Source: Nocardioides sp. 1609
Lineage (GTDB): Bacteria > Actinomycetota > Actinomycetes > Propionibacteriales > Nocardioidaceae
Assembly (NCBI RefSeq): GCF_004522105.1
Contig: NZ_SPUJ01000001.1
Coordinates: forward strand, 372,001-436,000
Direction: 5' to 3'
DNA length: 64,000 nt
Shown here: positions 54,273 through 61,513 of the stretch, piece by piece
Position numbering within the stretch: the stretch's first letter is position 1
Layout of the letters: every line of letters begins with the position of its first letter
Translations under genes and position numbers: made by a program
Notes under the pieces: model-generated
What the model was told of the DNA's origin: nothing
Databases searched by the model: none
What the model saw: the letters and a program-made list of their open reading frames with translations, nothing else

Positions 54273-55058
54273 TCAGTACCAGCCGTGGGACTCGCTGTGG
54301 GCCCAGGCGCCGCAGGGGCTGCCGTAGCGGTCCTCGATGTAGCCCAGGCCCCAGCGGATCTGGGTGACCGGGTTCGTCGCCCAGTCGGCGCCGGCGGAGG
54401 CCATCTTGGAGCCGGGCAGCGACTGCGGGATGCCGTAGGCCGAGGACGACGGGTTGTCGGCGTAGACGTTCCAGCCGGACTCGCGGGTGTACAGCGAGTC
54501 GAGGCAGCCGAACTGGTCGGCGGAGAAGCCGAACTCGGCGAGCAGCGCCCGCGCGATGTCGCGCGGGTCGGCGTCGGAGAGGTCCTGGCTGCCGGCCTCG
54601 GCGGGCCCGGCGGCCTCGGCGGCCAGTGCGGCCTCCTTGAGCGGGTCGGTGGCCTGGCGGCGGTCGGCCGAGCGCGACAGGACCGGCGTGCGCGTGGCCG
54701 GCTCGACGGCGGCGGCCAGCTCGGCGACGTCGGCCGCGGTCTGCTCCGCACTGTCGACGGGGCTGTCGGTGGAGCTGTCGACGGGGCTGCCGGGGTCGGT
54801 CGTGGCGTCGTCGGCCGCGGTGTCGGCACCGACCGGGTTGGCCTGGTCGACCGCTGCGGCAGTGCTGCCCGGCGACGTGGCGACGAGGCCGCCGGTGATC
54901 GTGACGCCGGTCGCGGCGACGGCCAGCGACGACAGGATCACGGTGGTGCCCACGATCTTGCGGGGCGCCTCGGCCACCGCGCCGGCGACGGCGGTGGTGA
55001 CGGCAGGACGCGCCGGCGCGCCGCGGTGCTTCGGGACGTGCTTCACGTGCTTCGACAA
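54273..55058 (-). CDS. Secreted lytic-transglycosylase/lysozyme-like protein
   Basis: 261 residues from TTG 55058. A basic N-terminus and hydrophobic segment (VILSSLAVAATGVTITGG, about 37-54) are followed by a long Ala/Asp/Ser-rich linker. The C-terminal ~95 residues are the catalytic domain: FGCLDSLYTRESGWNVYADNPSSSAYGIPQSLPGSKM, with Glu in YTRESGW as the likely acid, and QIRWGLGYIEDRYGSPCGAW. It cleaves peptidoglycan glycan strands. The start is uncertain: GTG 55097 and GTG 55046 are also in frame and none has a clear SD. Confidence 0.85.
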   Translation of the reverse strand: MSKHVKHVPKHRGAPARPAVTTAVAGAVAEAPRKIVGTTVILSSLAVAATGVTITGGLVATSPGSTAAAVDQANPVGADTAADDATTDPGSPVDSSTDSPVDSAEQTAADVAELAAAVEPATRTPVLSRSADRRQATDPLKEAALAAEAAGPAEAGSQDLSDADPRDIARALLAEFGFSADQFGCLDSLYTRESGWNVYADNPSSSAYGIPQSLPGSKMASAGADWATNPVTQIRWGLGYIEDRYGSPCGAWAHSESHGWY

Positions 55059-55062
55059 GAGC

Positions 55063-55155
55063 TCAGACCCAGGGGATAGACGACAGTCGGTTGCCACTCG
55101 GGGCGGGCGATCGGCTGGGTCCGGTGCTGGACCACGAGAGATCTCGGCCCACCAT
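55063..55155 (-). CDS. Possible leader ORF before the transglycosylase gene
   Basis: A 30-codon open frame (MVGRDLSWSSTG...) with AGGAGG just upstream. The SD is very close to the ATG but at a better distance from the second codon, GTG. It ends 4 nt before the TTG start of the transglycosylase gene, so it could couple or regulate its translation. Not conserved evidence; a chance SD is possible. Confidence 0.25.
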   Translation of the reverse strand: MVGRDLSWSSTGPSRSPAPSGNRLSSIPWV

Positions 55156-55221
55156 GCCTCCTGGGATGGCTGCGTGCAAACCCGGCGGGGCTGTCCGTGG
55201 ACCGATCCCGGTCGACGGGGC

Positions 55222-55265
55222 CGGGGCGGGCAGTCCCGTGCGTCACAGGGGAACCACCCGCCCCG
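55222..55265 (-). terminator. Hairpin after the PhoH-type gene
   Basis: CGGGGCGGG (55222-55230) and CCCGCCCCG (55257-55265) form a perfect 9-bp stem, starting 17 nt after the stop codon of the PhoH-type gene on the minus strand. Confidence 0.5.
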
Positions 55266-55281
55266 ACGGCGGCCGGGACCC

Positions 55282-56643
55282 TCAGTGGGTGACGTTCTCC
55301 AGCATCTCGGTCACCAGCGCCGCGATCGGCGAGCGCTCGGAGCGGGTGAGCGTGACGTGGGCGAAGAGCGGGTGGCCCTTGAGCTTCTCGATCACTGCGA
55401 CGACGCCGTCGTGCCGCCCGACCCGCAGGTTGTCGCGCTGGGCGACGTCGTGGGTGAGCACGACCTTGGAGTTCGCGCCGATGCGGGACAGCACCGTGAG
55501 CAGCACGTTGCGCTCCAGCGACTGGGCCTCGTCGACGATCACGAACGAGTCGTGCAGCGAGCGGCCGCGAATGTGGGTCAGCGGCAGCACCTCGAGCATG
55601 CCGCGGGCGAGGATCTCCTCGACGACCTCCTTCGAGGCCATCGACCCCAGGGTGTCGAAGACCGCCTGGCCCCAGGGCGACATCTTCTCGGTCTCCGAGC
55701 CGGGCAGGTAGCCGAGCTCCTGCCCGCCGACGGCGAACAGCGGCCGGAACACGACGACCTTCTGGTGCTGGCCGCGCTCGAGGACGGCCTCCAGGCCGGC
55801 GCACAGCGCCATCGCGGACTTGCCGGTGCCGGCGCGACCCCCGAGGGAGACGATCCCGACCTCCGGGTCGAGGAGCAGCTCGAGCGCGACCCGCTGCTCG
55901 GCGCTGCGACCGTGGATCCCGAACGCCTCGCGGTCGCCGCGCACCAGGTGGACCTGCTTGTCGGGACCGACCCGGCCCAGCGCCGTCCCGCGGTCCGACA
56001 GCAGCACGAGGCCCTGGTGGCAGGGCAGGTCGCGCGCCGCGGCGAGGTCGAGGACGCCGTCGTCGTACAGCTCGTCGAGGGCCGCCGCCTCGACGTCGAG
56101 CTCGGTCATGCCGGAGTAGCCGGTGTCGGAGTCGGAGATCGCCTCGGCGCGGTACTCCTGGGCGTCCAGTCCGACCGCCGAGGCCTTGATCCGCATCGGC
56201 AGGTCCTTGGAGACCAGCGTCACGTCGCGGCCCTCGCCGGCCAGGTTGCAGGCGACGGCGAGGATGCGGGTGTCGTTGTCACCCAGCCGGAACCCGGACG
56301 GCAGGGCCGCCGGGTCGGTGTGGTTGAGCTCGACACGCAGGGTGCCGCCGTAATCGCCGACCGGGACGGGCTCGTCGAGCCGGCCGTGGACGACCCGCAG
56401 GTCGTCGAGCGCCCGGAGGGCCGAGCGGGCGAAGAAGCCGAGCTCGGGGTGGTGCCGCTTCCCCTCCAGCTCGGTGATCACCACGACGGGCAGGACGACC
56501 TCGTGCTCGTCGAAGCGGCGGATGGCACCGGGGTCGGCGAGCAGGACGCTCGTGTCGAGCACGTAGGTGCGGGTGTGCCCGTCGAGGGGCCCCTCGGTGG
56601 ATCCGTCGATCGGTCCGGCGGTGCGAGCTGCGGCAGTGGCCAC
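55282..56643 (-). CDS. PIN-domain plus PhoH ATPase (PhoH2-like)
   Basis: 453 residues. Residues ~25-160 are a PIN ribonuclease domain ([38 protein letters not shown]) with the acidic residues in place. Residues ~240-450 are the PhoH ATPase with Walker [14 protein letters not shown] and Walker [14 protein letters not shown]-PhoH fusions are RNA helicase/ribonucleases in mycobacteria. GTG 56643 has AGGGGA 6 nt upstream and gives the family N-terminus; further upstream codons look non-coding. Confidence 0.93.
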   Translation of the reverse strand: MATAAARTAGPIDGSTEGPLDGHTRTYVLDTSVLLADPGAIRRFDEHEVVLPVVVITELEGKRHHPELGFFARSALRALDDLRVVHGRLDEPVPVGDYGGTLRVELNHTDPAALPSGFRLGDNDTRILAVACNLAGEGRDVTLVSKDLPMRIKASAVGLDAQEYRAEAISDSDTGYSGMTELDVEAAALDELYDDGVLDLAAARDLPCHQGLVLLSDRGTALGRVGPDKQVHLVRGDREAFGIHGRSAEQRVALELLLDPEVGIVSLGGRAGTGKSAMALCAGLEAVLERGQHQKVVVFRPLFAVGGQELGYLPGSETEKMSPWGQAVFDTLGSMASKEVVEEILARGMLEVLPLTHIRGRSLHDSFVIVDEAQSLERNVLLTVLSRIGANSKVVLTHDVAQRDNLRVGRHDGVVAVIEKLKGHPLFAHVTLTRSERSPIAALVTEMLENVTH

Positions 56644-56947
56644 GGTGATCCCCTGTATCCGGACCGCGCGCGCACTCCTCGCCCGGTCCCTACCTCGAGC
56701 AGATGGACCGGAGAGATGCCCCAGCGCCGGAGTGCCGGCGTCCTCGCACGGCGGTGCGAGCACCGTCGCTGTGATGGTCGTGATCGCTCACGCTGGGGCC
56801 TCCCGATGCAGCGGGCTTCCCCACCCGCTGTTGCCGACGACGCTACGACCGCCGAGGGACGGTTGCGGGCAGACACGCCCGGCCGCGGGTGAACGGCGTG
56901 TTAAGTCCTCGGGAACCGTCCGTCGAGACGCTCGCTCCGCTGGCTCC
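56644..56947. other. 304-bp intergenic region upstream of the PhoH-type gene
   Basis: Both flanking genes are on the minus strand. It should hold the promoter of the PhoH-type gene, but I cannot place a convincing -35/-10 pair. It contains the first copy of a 13-nt direct repeat (56906) and a GTTAAGTCC patch just downstream of uppS. No ORF in it looks real. Confidence 0.5.
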
Positions 56948-56957
56948 TCAGGAACCG
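56906..56957. repeat. 13-nt direct repeat around the uppS 3' end
   Basis: TCCTCGGGAACCG (56906-56918) and TCCTCAGGAACCG (56945-56957) differ at one base. The second copy contains the uppS stop codon. The segment between (GTCGAGACGCTCGCTCCGCTGGCTCC) is of the CG-rich kind often found repeated in actinobacterial genomes, and a similar stretch lies near 11050. Confidence 0.5.
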
Positions 56958-57721
56958 AAGCGGCGCTCGCGCTGGGCGTAGGCGCGGATGGCCCGCAGGA
57001 AGTCGACGCGACGGAAGTCGGGCCAGTAGGCCTCGCAGAAGTAGAACTCCGACTTGGCGCTCTGCCACAGCAGGAACCCACCGAGCCGCTGCTCCCCCGA
57101 GGTGCGGATCACCAGGTCGGGGTCGGGCTGGCCCTTGGTGTAGAGGTGGTCGGCGATGTGCTCGACGTCGAGGATCTGGGCGAGCTCCTCGAGCGAGGTC
57201 CCCATCGCGGCGTGCTCGTGGAGCAGCGAGCGGACGGCGTCGGCGATCTCGCGCCGGCCGCCGTACCCGACCGCGACGTTGACGAGCATGCCGTCGACGT
57301 CGGCGGTGGCCTCGGCGGCGGCCTTGAGGCGCCGGGCGACGTCGTCGGGCAGCAGGTCGAGCGCGCCGACGGGGTGCAGCCGCCAGCGACGCTGGTCGGC
57401 GAGGGAGTCGACGGCGTCCGCGATGATCGCGAGCAGCGGCTCGAGCTCGGCGGCCGGGCGGTTGAGGTTGTCGGTGCTCAGCAGCCACAGGGTGACGACC
57501 TCGATGCCGACCTCGTCGCACCAGCCGAGCAGCGGCTCGATGTTGGCGGCGCCGGCCTGGTGGCCCTGCGAGGTGTCGCGGCCGACCGCCTTGGCCCAGC
57601 GACGGTTGCCGTCGAGCATCACCCCGACGTGCTGGGGCAGGCTGCCGGGCAGTCGCCGCAGCACCCGGGCCTCGTAGGCCGGGTACAGCACACTCCTGAT
57701 CCCCCGCTTCCAGTCGGCCAC
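56948..57721 (-). CDS. uppS: Isoprenyl transferase (cis-prenyltransferase, UppS family)
   Basis: 257 residues. VGVMLDGNRRWAKAVG (Asp37 catalytic), LLSTDNLNRP, and DLVIRTSGEQRLGGFLLWQSAKSEFYF, all conserved. Condenses isopentenyl diphosphate with allylic diphosphates in cis; actinobacteria use such enzymes for Z,E-farnesyl or decaprenyl diphosphate, so the chain length is open. The commonly predicted GTG at 57739 lies upstream of the -10 TACGAT; GTG 57721 fits the leaderless pattern. Confidence 0.95.
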   Translation of the reverse strand: MADWKRGIRSVLYPAYEARVLRRLPGSLPQHVGVMLDGNRRWAKAVGRDTSQGHQAGAANIEPLLGWCDEVGIEVVTLWLLSTDNLNRPAAELEPLLAIIADAVDSLADQRRWRLHPVGALDLLPDDVARRLKAAAEATADVDGMLVNVAVGYGGRREIADAVRSLLHEHAAMGTSLEELAQILDVEHIADHLYTKGQPDPDLVIRTSGEQRLGGFLLWQSAKSEFYFCEAYWPDFRRVDFLRAIRAYAQRERRFGS

Positions 57722-57727
57722 GCCCCG

Positions 57728-57733
57728 ATCGTA
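57728..57733 (-). promoter_or_regulatory. -10 box of a leaderless promoter
   Basis: TACGAT on the minus strand, 6 nt before GTG 57721 of uppS. Confidence 0.65.
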
Positions 57734-57824
57734 GGTCACCCCGTGCCGGTCCGCTGGTCGTCAGGTCGGCTCGGCGGTGTCACGATGTCCCCGGTCGACG
57801 CATCCACGACAGGAGACACGAACG

Positions 57825-58757
57825 ATGAACGCTGACTGGCATCCGGACCCGACCGGTCGACACGAGCTGCGCTACTGGGACGGCTCCCAGTGGACCGAGC
57901 ACGTGGTCGACAACGGCGTGCAGTCCACGGCGCCGCTCGACGCCGCCCCCTCCGAGCAGGCCAAGCCCGAGCAGGCGGGCCAGCCGGCCCAGCAGCACGG
58001 CGGCCAGCCGGCCCAGCAGCACGGCAGCCAGCAGGGTGCGCAGCAGGGTGCGCAGCAGGGTGGACAGCAGGGCGTGCCCGGGCAGGCGTTCAACGGGATC
58101 TCCGGCGACCTCATCGACGGCCGCTTCTCCGAGGTGACCGGCTCCGGCCCGCAGCTGCAGAACAACAAGCTGCTCCGGGTGCGGGTCACCGAGCCGTTCA
58201 TGGCGCGGCAGGGCTCGATGGTCGCCTACCAGGGCAACGTCACCTTCGCCTTCCAGGGCGGCGGCGCCGGCCGGGTCATCAAGAAGGCGCTGACCGGCGA
58301 GGGCCTGCCCCTCATGCGGGTCGAGGGCCAGGGTGACGTGTTCATCGCCGACACCGCCAAGCACGTGCACCTGCTGCACCTCACGAACACCGGGATCTCG
58401 GCCAACGGCAAGAACGTGCTGGCGTTCTCGGCGTCGCTGCAGTGGAACATCGAGCGGGTCAAGGGCGCGAGCATGATGGCCGGCGGCCTGTTCAACACCA
58501 CGCTGCGCGGCACCGGGTGGGTCGCGATCGTGACCGACGGCGAGCCCGTGGTCCTCAACGCCGGCGAGGCGCCGACGTTCGCCGACACCGACGCGATCGT
58601 CGCCTGGTCGGCCCACCTCGACACCTCGCTGAAGTCGACGATGAGCGCCGGCGCACTCATCGGCCGCGGCTCGGGCGAGGCAGTGCAGGTGTCGTTCCAG
58701 GGTCAGGGTTTCGTCATCGTGCAGCCCTCCGAGGGTCCGCAGGTCCCCGGCCAGTAG
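57825..58757 (+). CDS. DUF2510-AIM24 fusion protein
   Basis: 310 residues. Residues 4-30 (DWHPDPTGRHELRYWDGSQWTEHV) are a DUF2510 domain, often found at the N-terminus of actinobacterial membrane or surface proteins. A Gln/Gly/Ala linker of about 45 residues follows, made of tandem DNA repeats. Residues ~92-305 are an AIM24 domain (GDLIDGRFSEVTGSGPQLQNNKLLRV, MVAYQGNVTF, SGEAVQVSFQGQGFVIVQPSEG). No membrane helix. The function of bacterial AIM24 proteins is unknown. AGGAGA 8 nt before ATG 57825. Confidence 0.9.
   Translation: MNADWHPDPTGRHELRYWDGSQWTEHVVDNGVQSTAPLDAAPSEQAKPEQAGQPAQQHGGQPAQQHGSQQGAQQGAQQGGQQGVPGQAFNGISGDLIDGRFSEVTGSGPQLQNNKLLRVRVTEPFMARQGSMVAYQGNVTFAFQGGGAGRVIKKALTGEGLPLMRVEGQGDVFIADTAKHVHLLHLTNTGISANGKNVLAFSASLQWNIERVKGASMMAGGLFNTTLRGTGWVAIVTDGEPVVLNAGEAPTFADTDAIVAWSAHLDTSLKSTMSAGALIGRGSGEAVQVSFQGQGFVIVQPSEGPQVPGQ
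57978..58064 (+). repeat. Tandem 24-bp and 12-bp repeats in the linker
   Basis: Two exact 24-bp copies (57978-58001, 58002-58025) encode GQPAQQHG; three 12-bp copies (58029, 58041, 58053) encode QQGA/QQGG. All units are multiples of three, so slippage preserves the frame. Confidence 0.9.
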
Positions 58758-58775
58758 TCGACCCCGTCGTCGCCG

Positions 58776-58811
58776 GGTCGCGGGGCCGTCGGCTCGTTCG
58801 GCCCCGCGACC
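58776..58811 (+). terminator. Terminator hairpin after the AIM24 gene
   Basis: GGTCGCGGGGCC (58776-58787) and GGCCCCGCGACC (58800-58811): perfect 12-bp stem, 12-nt loop, ending 14 nt before the next promoter's -10. Confidence 0.75.
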
Positions 58812-58824
58812 GCCCCTCCCGCTC

Positions 58825-58830
58825 TAGGCT
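58825..58830 (+). promoter_or_regulatory. -10 box of a leaderless promoter
   Basis: TAGGCT, 7 nt before ATG 58838. Confidence 0.6.
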
Positions 58831-58837
58831 CGACCCC

Positions 58838-59767
58838 ATGGCGGACGACGGCGCGCGCACCGCCCGCGCCGCCGTCGTCCCGCTCGACGTCGTCGCGAGG
58901 GCCGCCCTGACCGACCTCGCCGCCACGCCGGGCGTGCACCGCGCCGCCCTGGCCCTGACCGAGGGCGGCGGCCGGCGGTTGCGGTTCACCGCGTCCGACC
59001 GCACCGGCGTCGCCGTCGAGTGGTGCCACATCGACGCCTACGACGACCTGCCGCTGACCATGACGGTCCGCACCGGCGAGCGGGTCGCGGGCACCCTCGA
59101 GGACCTCGCCCCGCTGTTCCCCGGCTGGATCGCCCGCCAGGTCGGAGGTCCGACCGCGGGCGTCGTCGCGGCCCCGATGGTGGTGCACGGCCAGGTGCTC
59201 GGCGGCGTCCTGCTGCAGCTCGAGAGCACCGAGGACCTCGAGCCGCCGCGCCGCGACGCGCTCACCGCCGGCGTCACGGCGCTCGGCGAGCGGCTGCGGC
59301 GCGCCCAGCTCCGCTCGCCGCGCCAGGGCGCGGCGCTGAGCGACGAGCCCGTGCCGGACGGCGTCCTGGTCGCCGACCTCGATGTCGACGGCGACCCGCG
59401 CGCGGTCGGCGCGGCCCGCCGGTTCGTCCGCCGGCGGCTGACCGAGTGGGGCGTCGACGACGACACGGTCGACACCGTCGTGCTGTGTCTCTCCGAGATC
59501 GTCACCAACGCCGTCATCCACACCGGGGCGGCCTCCGAGCTGCGGGTGACCCTCGAGGACGGCGTCCTCACCACGACGGTGCGCGACGCCGGCAACCACC
59601 ACGGCCACCGGCCGGCGAGCGACCGCGACGGGGCCGACGGGACCGTCCCGGACGAGCCGCTGCGGGTGCACGGGCGCGGCCTCCAGCTGGTCGAGGCCCT
59701 GGCGGCTCGGTGGGGCTCGGAGGTCGACGTCGTCGGCACGACCGTCTGGTTCGTCGCCGAGACGTGA
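58838..59767 (+). CDS. GAF-like plus HATPase (RsbW/anti-sigma kinase type) protein
   Basis: 309 residues. The first ~150 residues resemble a GAF sensor domain (VHRAALALTEGGGRRLRF, GVVAAPMVVHGQVLGGVLLQL). The last ~120 are a GHKL ATPase of the RsbW/anti-sigma type: N-box LCLSEIVTNAVIHTG, VRDAG, and GRGLQLVEALAARWG. No phosphorylatable His domain, so it is not a classical sensor kinase. Its sigma or anti-anti-sigma partner is not encoded nearby. Leaderless start; the upstream open frame is antisense-like noise. Confidence 0.82.
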   Translation: MADDGARTARAAVVPLDVVARAALTDLAATPGVHRAALALTEGGGRRLRFTASDRTGVAVEWCHIDAYDDLPLTMTVRTGERVAGTLEDLAPLFPGWIARQVGGPTAGVVAAPMVVHGQVLGGVLLQLESTEDLEPPRRDALTAGVTALGERLRRAQLRSPRQGAALSDEPVPDGVLVADLDVDGDPRAVGAARRFVRRRLTEWGVDDDTVDTVVLCLSEIVTNAVIHTGAASELRVTLEDGVLTTTVRDAGNHHGHRPASDRDGADGTVPDEPLRVHGRGLQLVEALAARWGSEVDVVGTTVWFVAET

Positions 59768-59840
59768 GGGCCGTCCGGCCCGGCCGCGTCGGTGACCGAT
59801 CCCATCCGCCGCCGACGCCCTCCCGTTCGTCGTCCCCGGC

Positions 59841-59846
59841 TACGAT
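59841..59846 (+). promoter_or_regulatory. -10 box of a leaderless promoter
   Basis: TACGAT, 6 nt before ATG 59853. Confidence 0.65.
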
Positions 59847-59852
59847 TCGGGC

Positions 59853-60596
59853 ATGAACCGGGCCTTCCACGACGCCAACGACGCGATGCGCGCCGGGCTG
59901 GAGACCCTCGGCGACAAGGCCGCCGTGAAGTTCGCGGCCGTCAAGCCGCGGCTGCGCGGCTGGCTCCACCTGGGCCTGACGCCGTTGGCGCTCGCCGGTG
60001 GCATCGTGCTGGTCGTCCTCTCCCCCACCACGACCACCCGCGTGGGGTCGGCGGTCTTCGCGCTCAGCGCCCTGCTGCTGTTCGGGGTGTCGGCGATCTA
60101 CCACACCGGCACCTGGTCGCCGCGGGTCTGGGCCTTCCTGCGGCGCTTCGACCACGCCAACATCTTCGTGCTCATCGCCGGCACCTACACGCCGTTGACG
60201 CTGATGCTCCTGGAGGGCACCCAACGGGTCGTGCTGCTCACGACGGTCTGGTCGTGCGCCGTCCTCGGGGTGCTGTTCCGCGTCTTCTGGACCGACGCAC
60301 CGCGGTGGCTCTACACGCCGCTCTACATCGGTCTGGGCTGGGCGGCGGTGTTCTTCGTCCCCGGCTTCATCGACGGGGCGAACGCCGTCCTGAGCACCGG
60401 CGTGGGGATCACGGTCCTGGTGCTGATCGCGGCGGGCGGCCTGCTCTACACGATCGGCGCCGTCGTCTACGGCTTCAAGAAGCCCGACCCGTGGCCGGAG
60501 TGGTTCGGGTTCCACGAGATCTTCCACACCTTCACGATCCTGGCCTTCGTCAGCCACTACGTCGGCGTCTCGATCGCGACCTACTCCCTGCGCTGA
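59853..60596 (+). CDS. trhA: Hemolysin III / PAQR family membrane protein
   Basis: 247 residues, seven membrane helices. RGWLHLGLTPLALAGGIVL, GVSAIYHTGTW, FDHANIFVLIAGTYTPL and WFGFHEIFHTFTILAFVSHYVG carry the conserved Ser/His/Asp residues of the CREST superfamily (metal-dependent hydrolase-like). Bacterial members affect membrane energetics and fatty-acid composition; haemolysis is not implied. In many actinobacteria it neighbours uppS; here two genes lie between. Confidence 0.93.
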   Translation: MNRAFHDANDAMRAGLETLGDKAAVKFAAVKPRLRGWLHLGLTPLALAGGIVLVVLSPTTTTRVGSAVFALSALLLFGVSAIYHTGTWSPRVWAFLRRFDHANIFVLIAGTYTPLTLMLLEGTQRVVLLTTVWSCAVLGVLFRVFWTDAPRWLYTPLYIGLGWAAVFFVPGFIDGANAVLSTGVGITVLVLIAAGGLLYTIGAVVYGFKKPDPWPEWFGFHEIFHTFTILAFVSHYVGVSIATYSLR

Positions 60597-60620
60597 GCCC
60601 GGCGTCCCTGCCCGGGTCCG

Positions 60621-61046
60621 TCAGGTGCCGTGGGTGCCGACCAGCGCGTCCAGCACGAAGGCCCACCCCGACGCGTAGTCGGCGCGCGAGTCGGCGTCCA
60701 TCCCCGGCCCTACGTGGACGACGTCCACCCGGGTCCCGGCCCCCTCGGCAGTCAGGGTCACCTCGATCCGGTCGGTGACGCCCGGGACGCCGTCGTCGAG
60801 CCACTCCCAGGTCTGCACCAGGCGACGGGGAGCGTCGAGCTCGACGTACTCCCCCGTGACCCCGACACCGGCCTCGGGCGCCTCGATGCGGTAGCGGCCG
60901 CCTGTCCGCGCGTCGACGTCGTAGGTCGTGCCGGGCCAGTGGCTCCACCACCAGCCCGCGAGCCCCTCGGACGTCGTCCAGGCGGCCCAGACGGTCGCGG
61001 GCGAGGCGTCGACGGTGCGGTCCAGGTGCAGGGCGTGCTCGCTCAT
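60621..61046 (-). CDS. SRPBCC/AHSA1 domain protein
   Basis: 141 residues, a complete single domain: LHLDRTVDASPATVWAAWTTSEGLAGWWWSHWPGTTYDVDARTGGRYRIE, then VELDAPRRLVQTWEW and a C-terminal helix GWAFVLDALVG. Binds a hydrophobic ligand or acts as a co-chaperone-like protein; ligand unknown. Unlike the copy at 50339 it is intact. SD GGGAGAG before ATG 61046. Confidence 0.88.
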   Translation of the reverse strand: MSEHALHLDRTVDASPATVWAAWTTSEGLAGWWWSHWPGTTYDVDARTGGRYRIEAPEAGVGVTGEYVELDAPRRLVQTWEWLDDGVPGVTDRIEVTLTAEGAGTRVDVVHVGPGMDADSRADYASGWAFVLDALVGTHGT

Positions 61047-61080
61047 GGCCGCAGTCTCTCCCGCTCCTCAGCCCTCCGGC

Positions 61081-61086
61081 TACCGT
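61081..61086 (+). promoter_or_regulatory. -10 box of a leaderless promoter
   Basis: TACCGT, 6 nt before the thioredoxin ATG at 61093. Confidence 0.6.
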
Positions 61087-61092
61087 GCAGGC

Positions 61093-61479
61093 ATGGCCAC
61101 CATCGAGCTGACCAGTGACAACTTCGCCTCGCACGTCGAGGGCGACGACATCCTCCTCGTCGACTTCTGGGCCAGCTGGTGCGGTCCGTGCCAGCAGTTC
61201 GCGCCGACCTACGAGGCGGCCAGCGAGGCGCACCCGGACATCACCTTCGGCTCCATCAACACCGAGGAGCAGCAGCAGCTCGCGGCATCCGCCGGCATCC
61301 GCTCGATCCCGACGCTCATGGCGTTCCGCCAGGGCATCCTGGTCTTCTCCCAGCCCGGTGCCCTCCCGCCGGCCGCCCTCGACCAGGTGATCGCCGGCGT
61401 CCAGGGACTCGACATGGACGACGTGCGGCGCCAGGTCGCCGCGGCGGCGGCGAGCTCGGAGTCGGCCGGGCAGGCCTGA
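61093..61479 (+). CDS. Thioredoxin
   Basis: 128 residues. LLVDFWASWCGPCQQFAPTYE with active-site Cys30/Cys33, then INTEEQQQLAASAGIRSIPTLMAFRQG. The Ile-Pro cis-proline region is in place. The C-terminal tail is about 20 residues longer than E. coli TrxA and Ala/Ser-rich. Cytoplasmic dithiol reductant. Leaderless ATG. Confidence 0.95.
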   Translation: MATIELTSDNFASHVEGDDILLVDFWASWCGPCQQFAPTYEAASEAHPDITFGSINTEEQQQLAASAGIRSIPTLMAFRQGILVFSQPGALPPAALDQVIAGVQGLDMDDVRRQVAAAAASSESAGQA

Positions 61480-61513
61480 CGCCGCCGCTCCGCCCGGGCC
61501 GCCCCGCCCACCC

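Noticed and set aside
55222-55281. ACAGGGGAACCACCC resembles part of the c-di-AMP (ydaO-type) riboswitch core near a cell-wall hydrolase gene.
   Set aside because: The match is on the plus strand, while both neighbouring genes are on the minus strand; the rest of the riboswitch core is not visible on either strand.
57722-57739. GTG 57739 as the start of uppS (adds MTYDRG).
   Set aside because: These codons contain the TACGAT -10 box six nt before GTG 57721; conserved homology begins after it.
57978-58064. Tandem repeats as a possible repeat array or origin iterons.
   Set aside because: They are in frame within the DUF2510-AIM24 gene and encode its linker.
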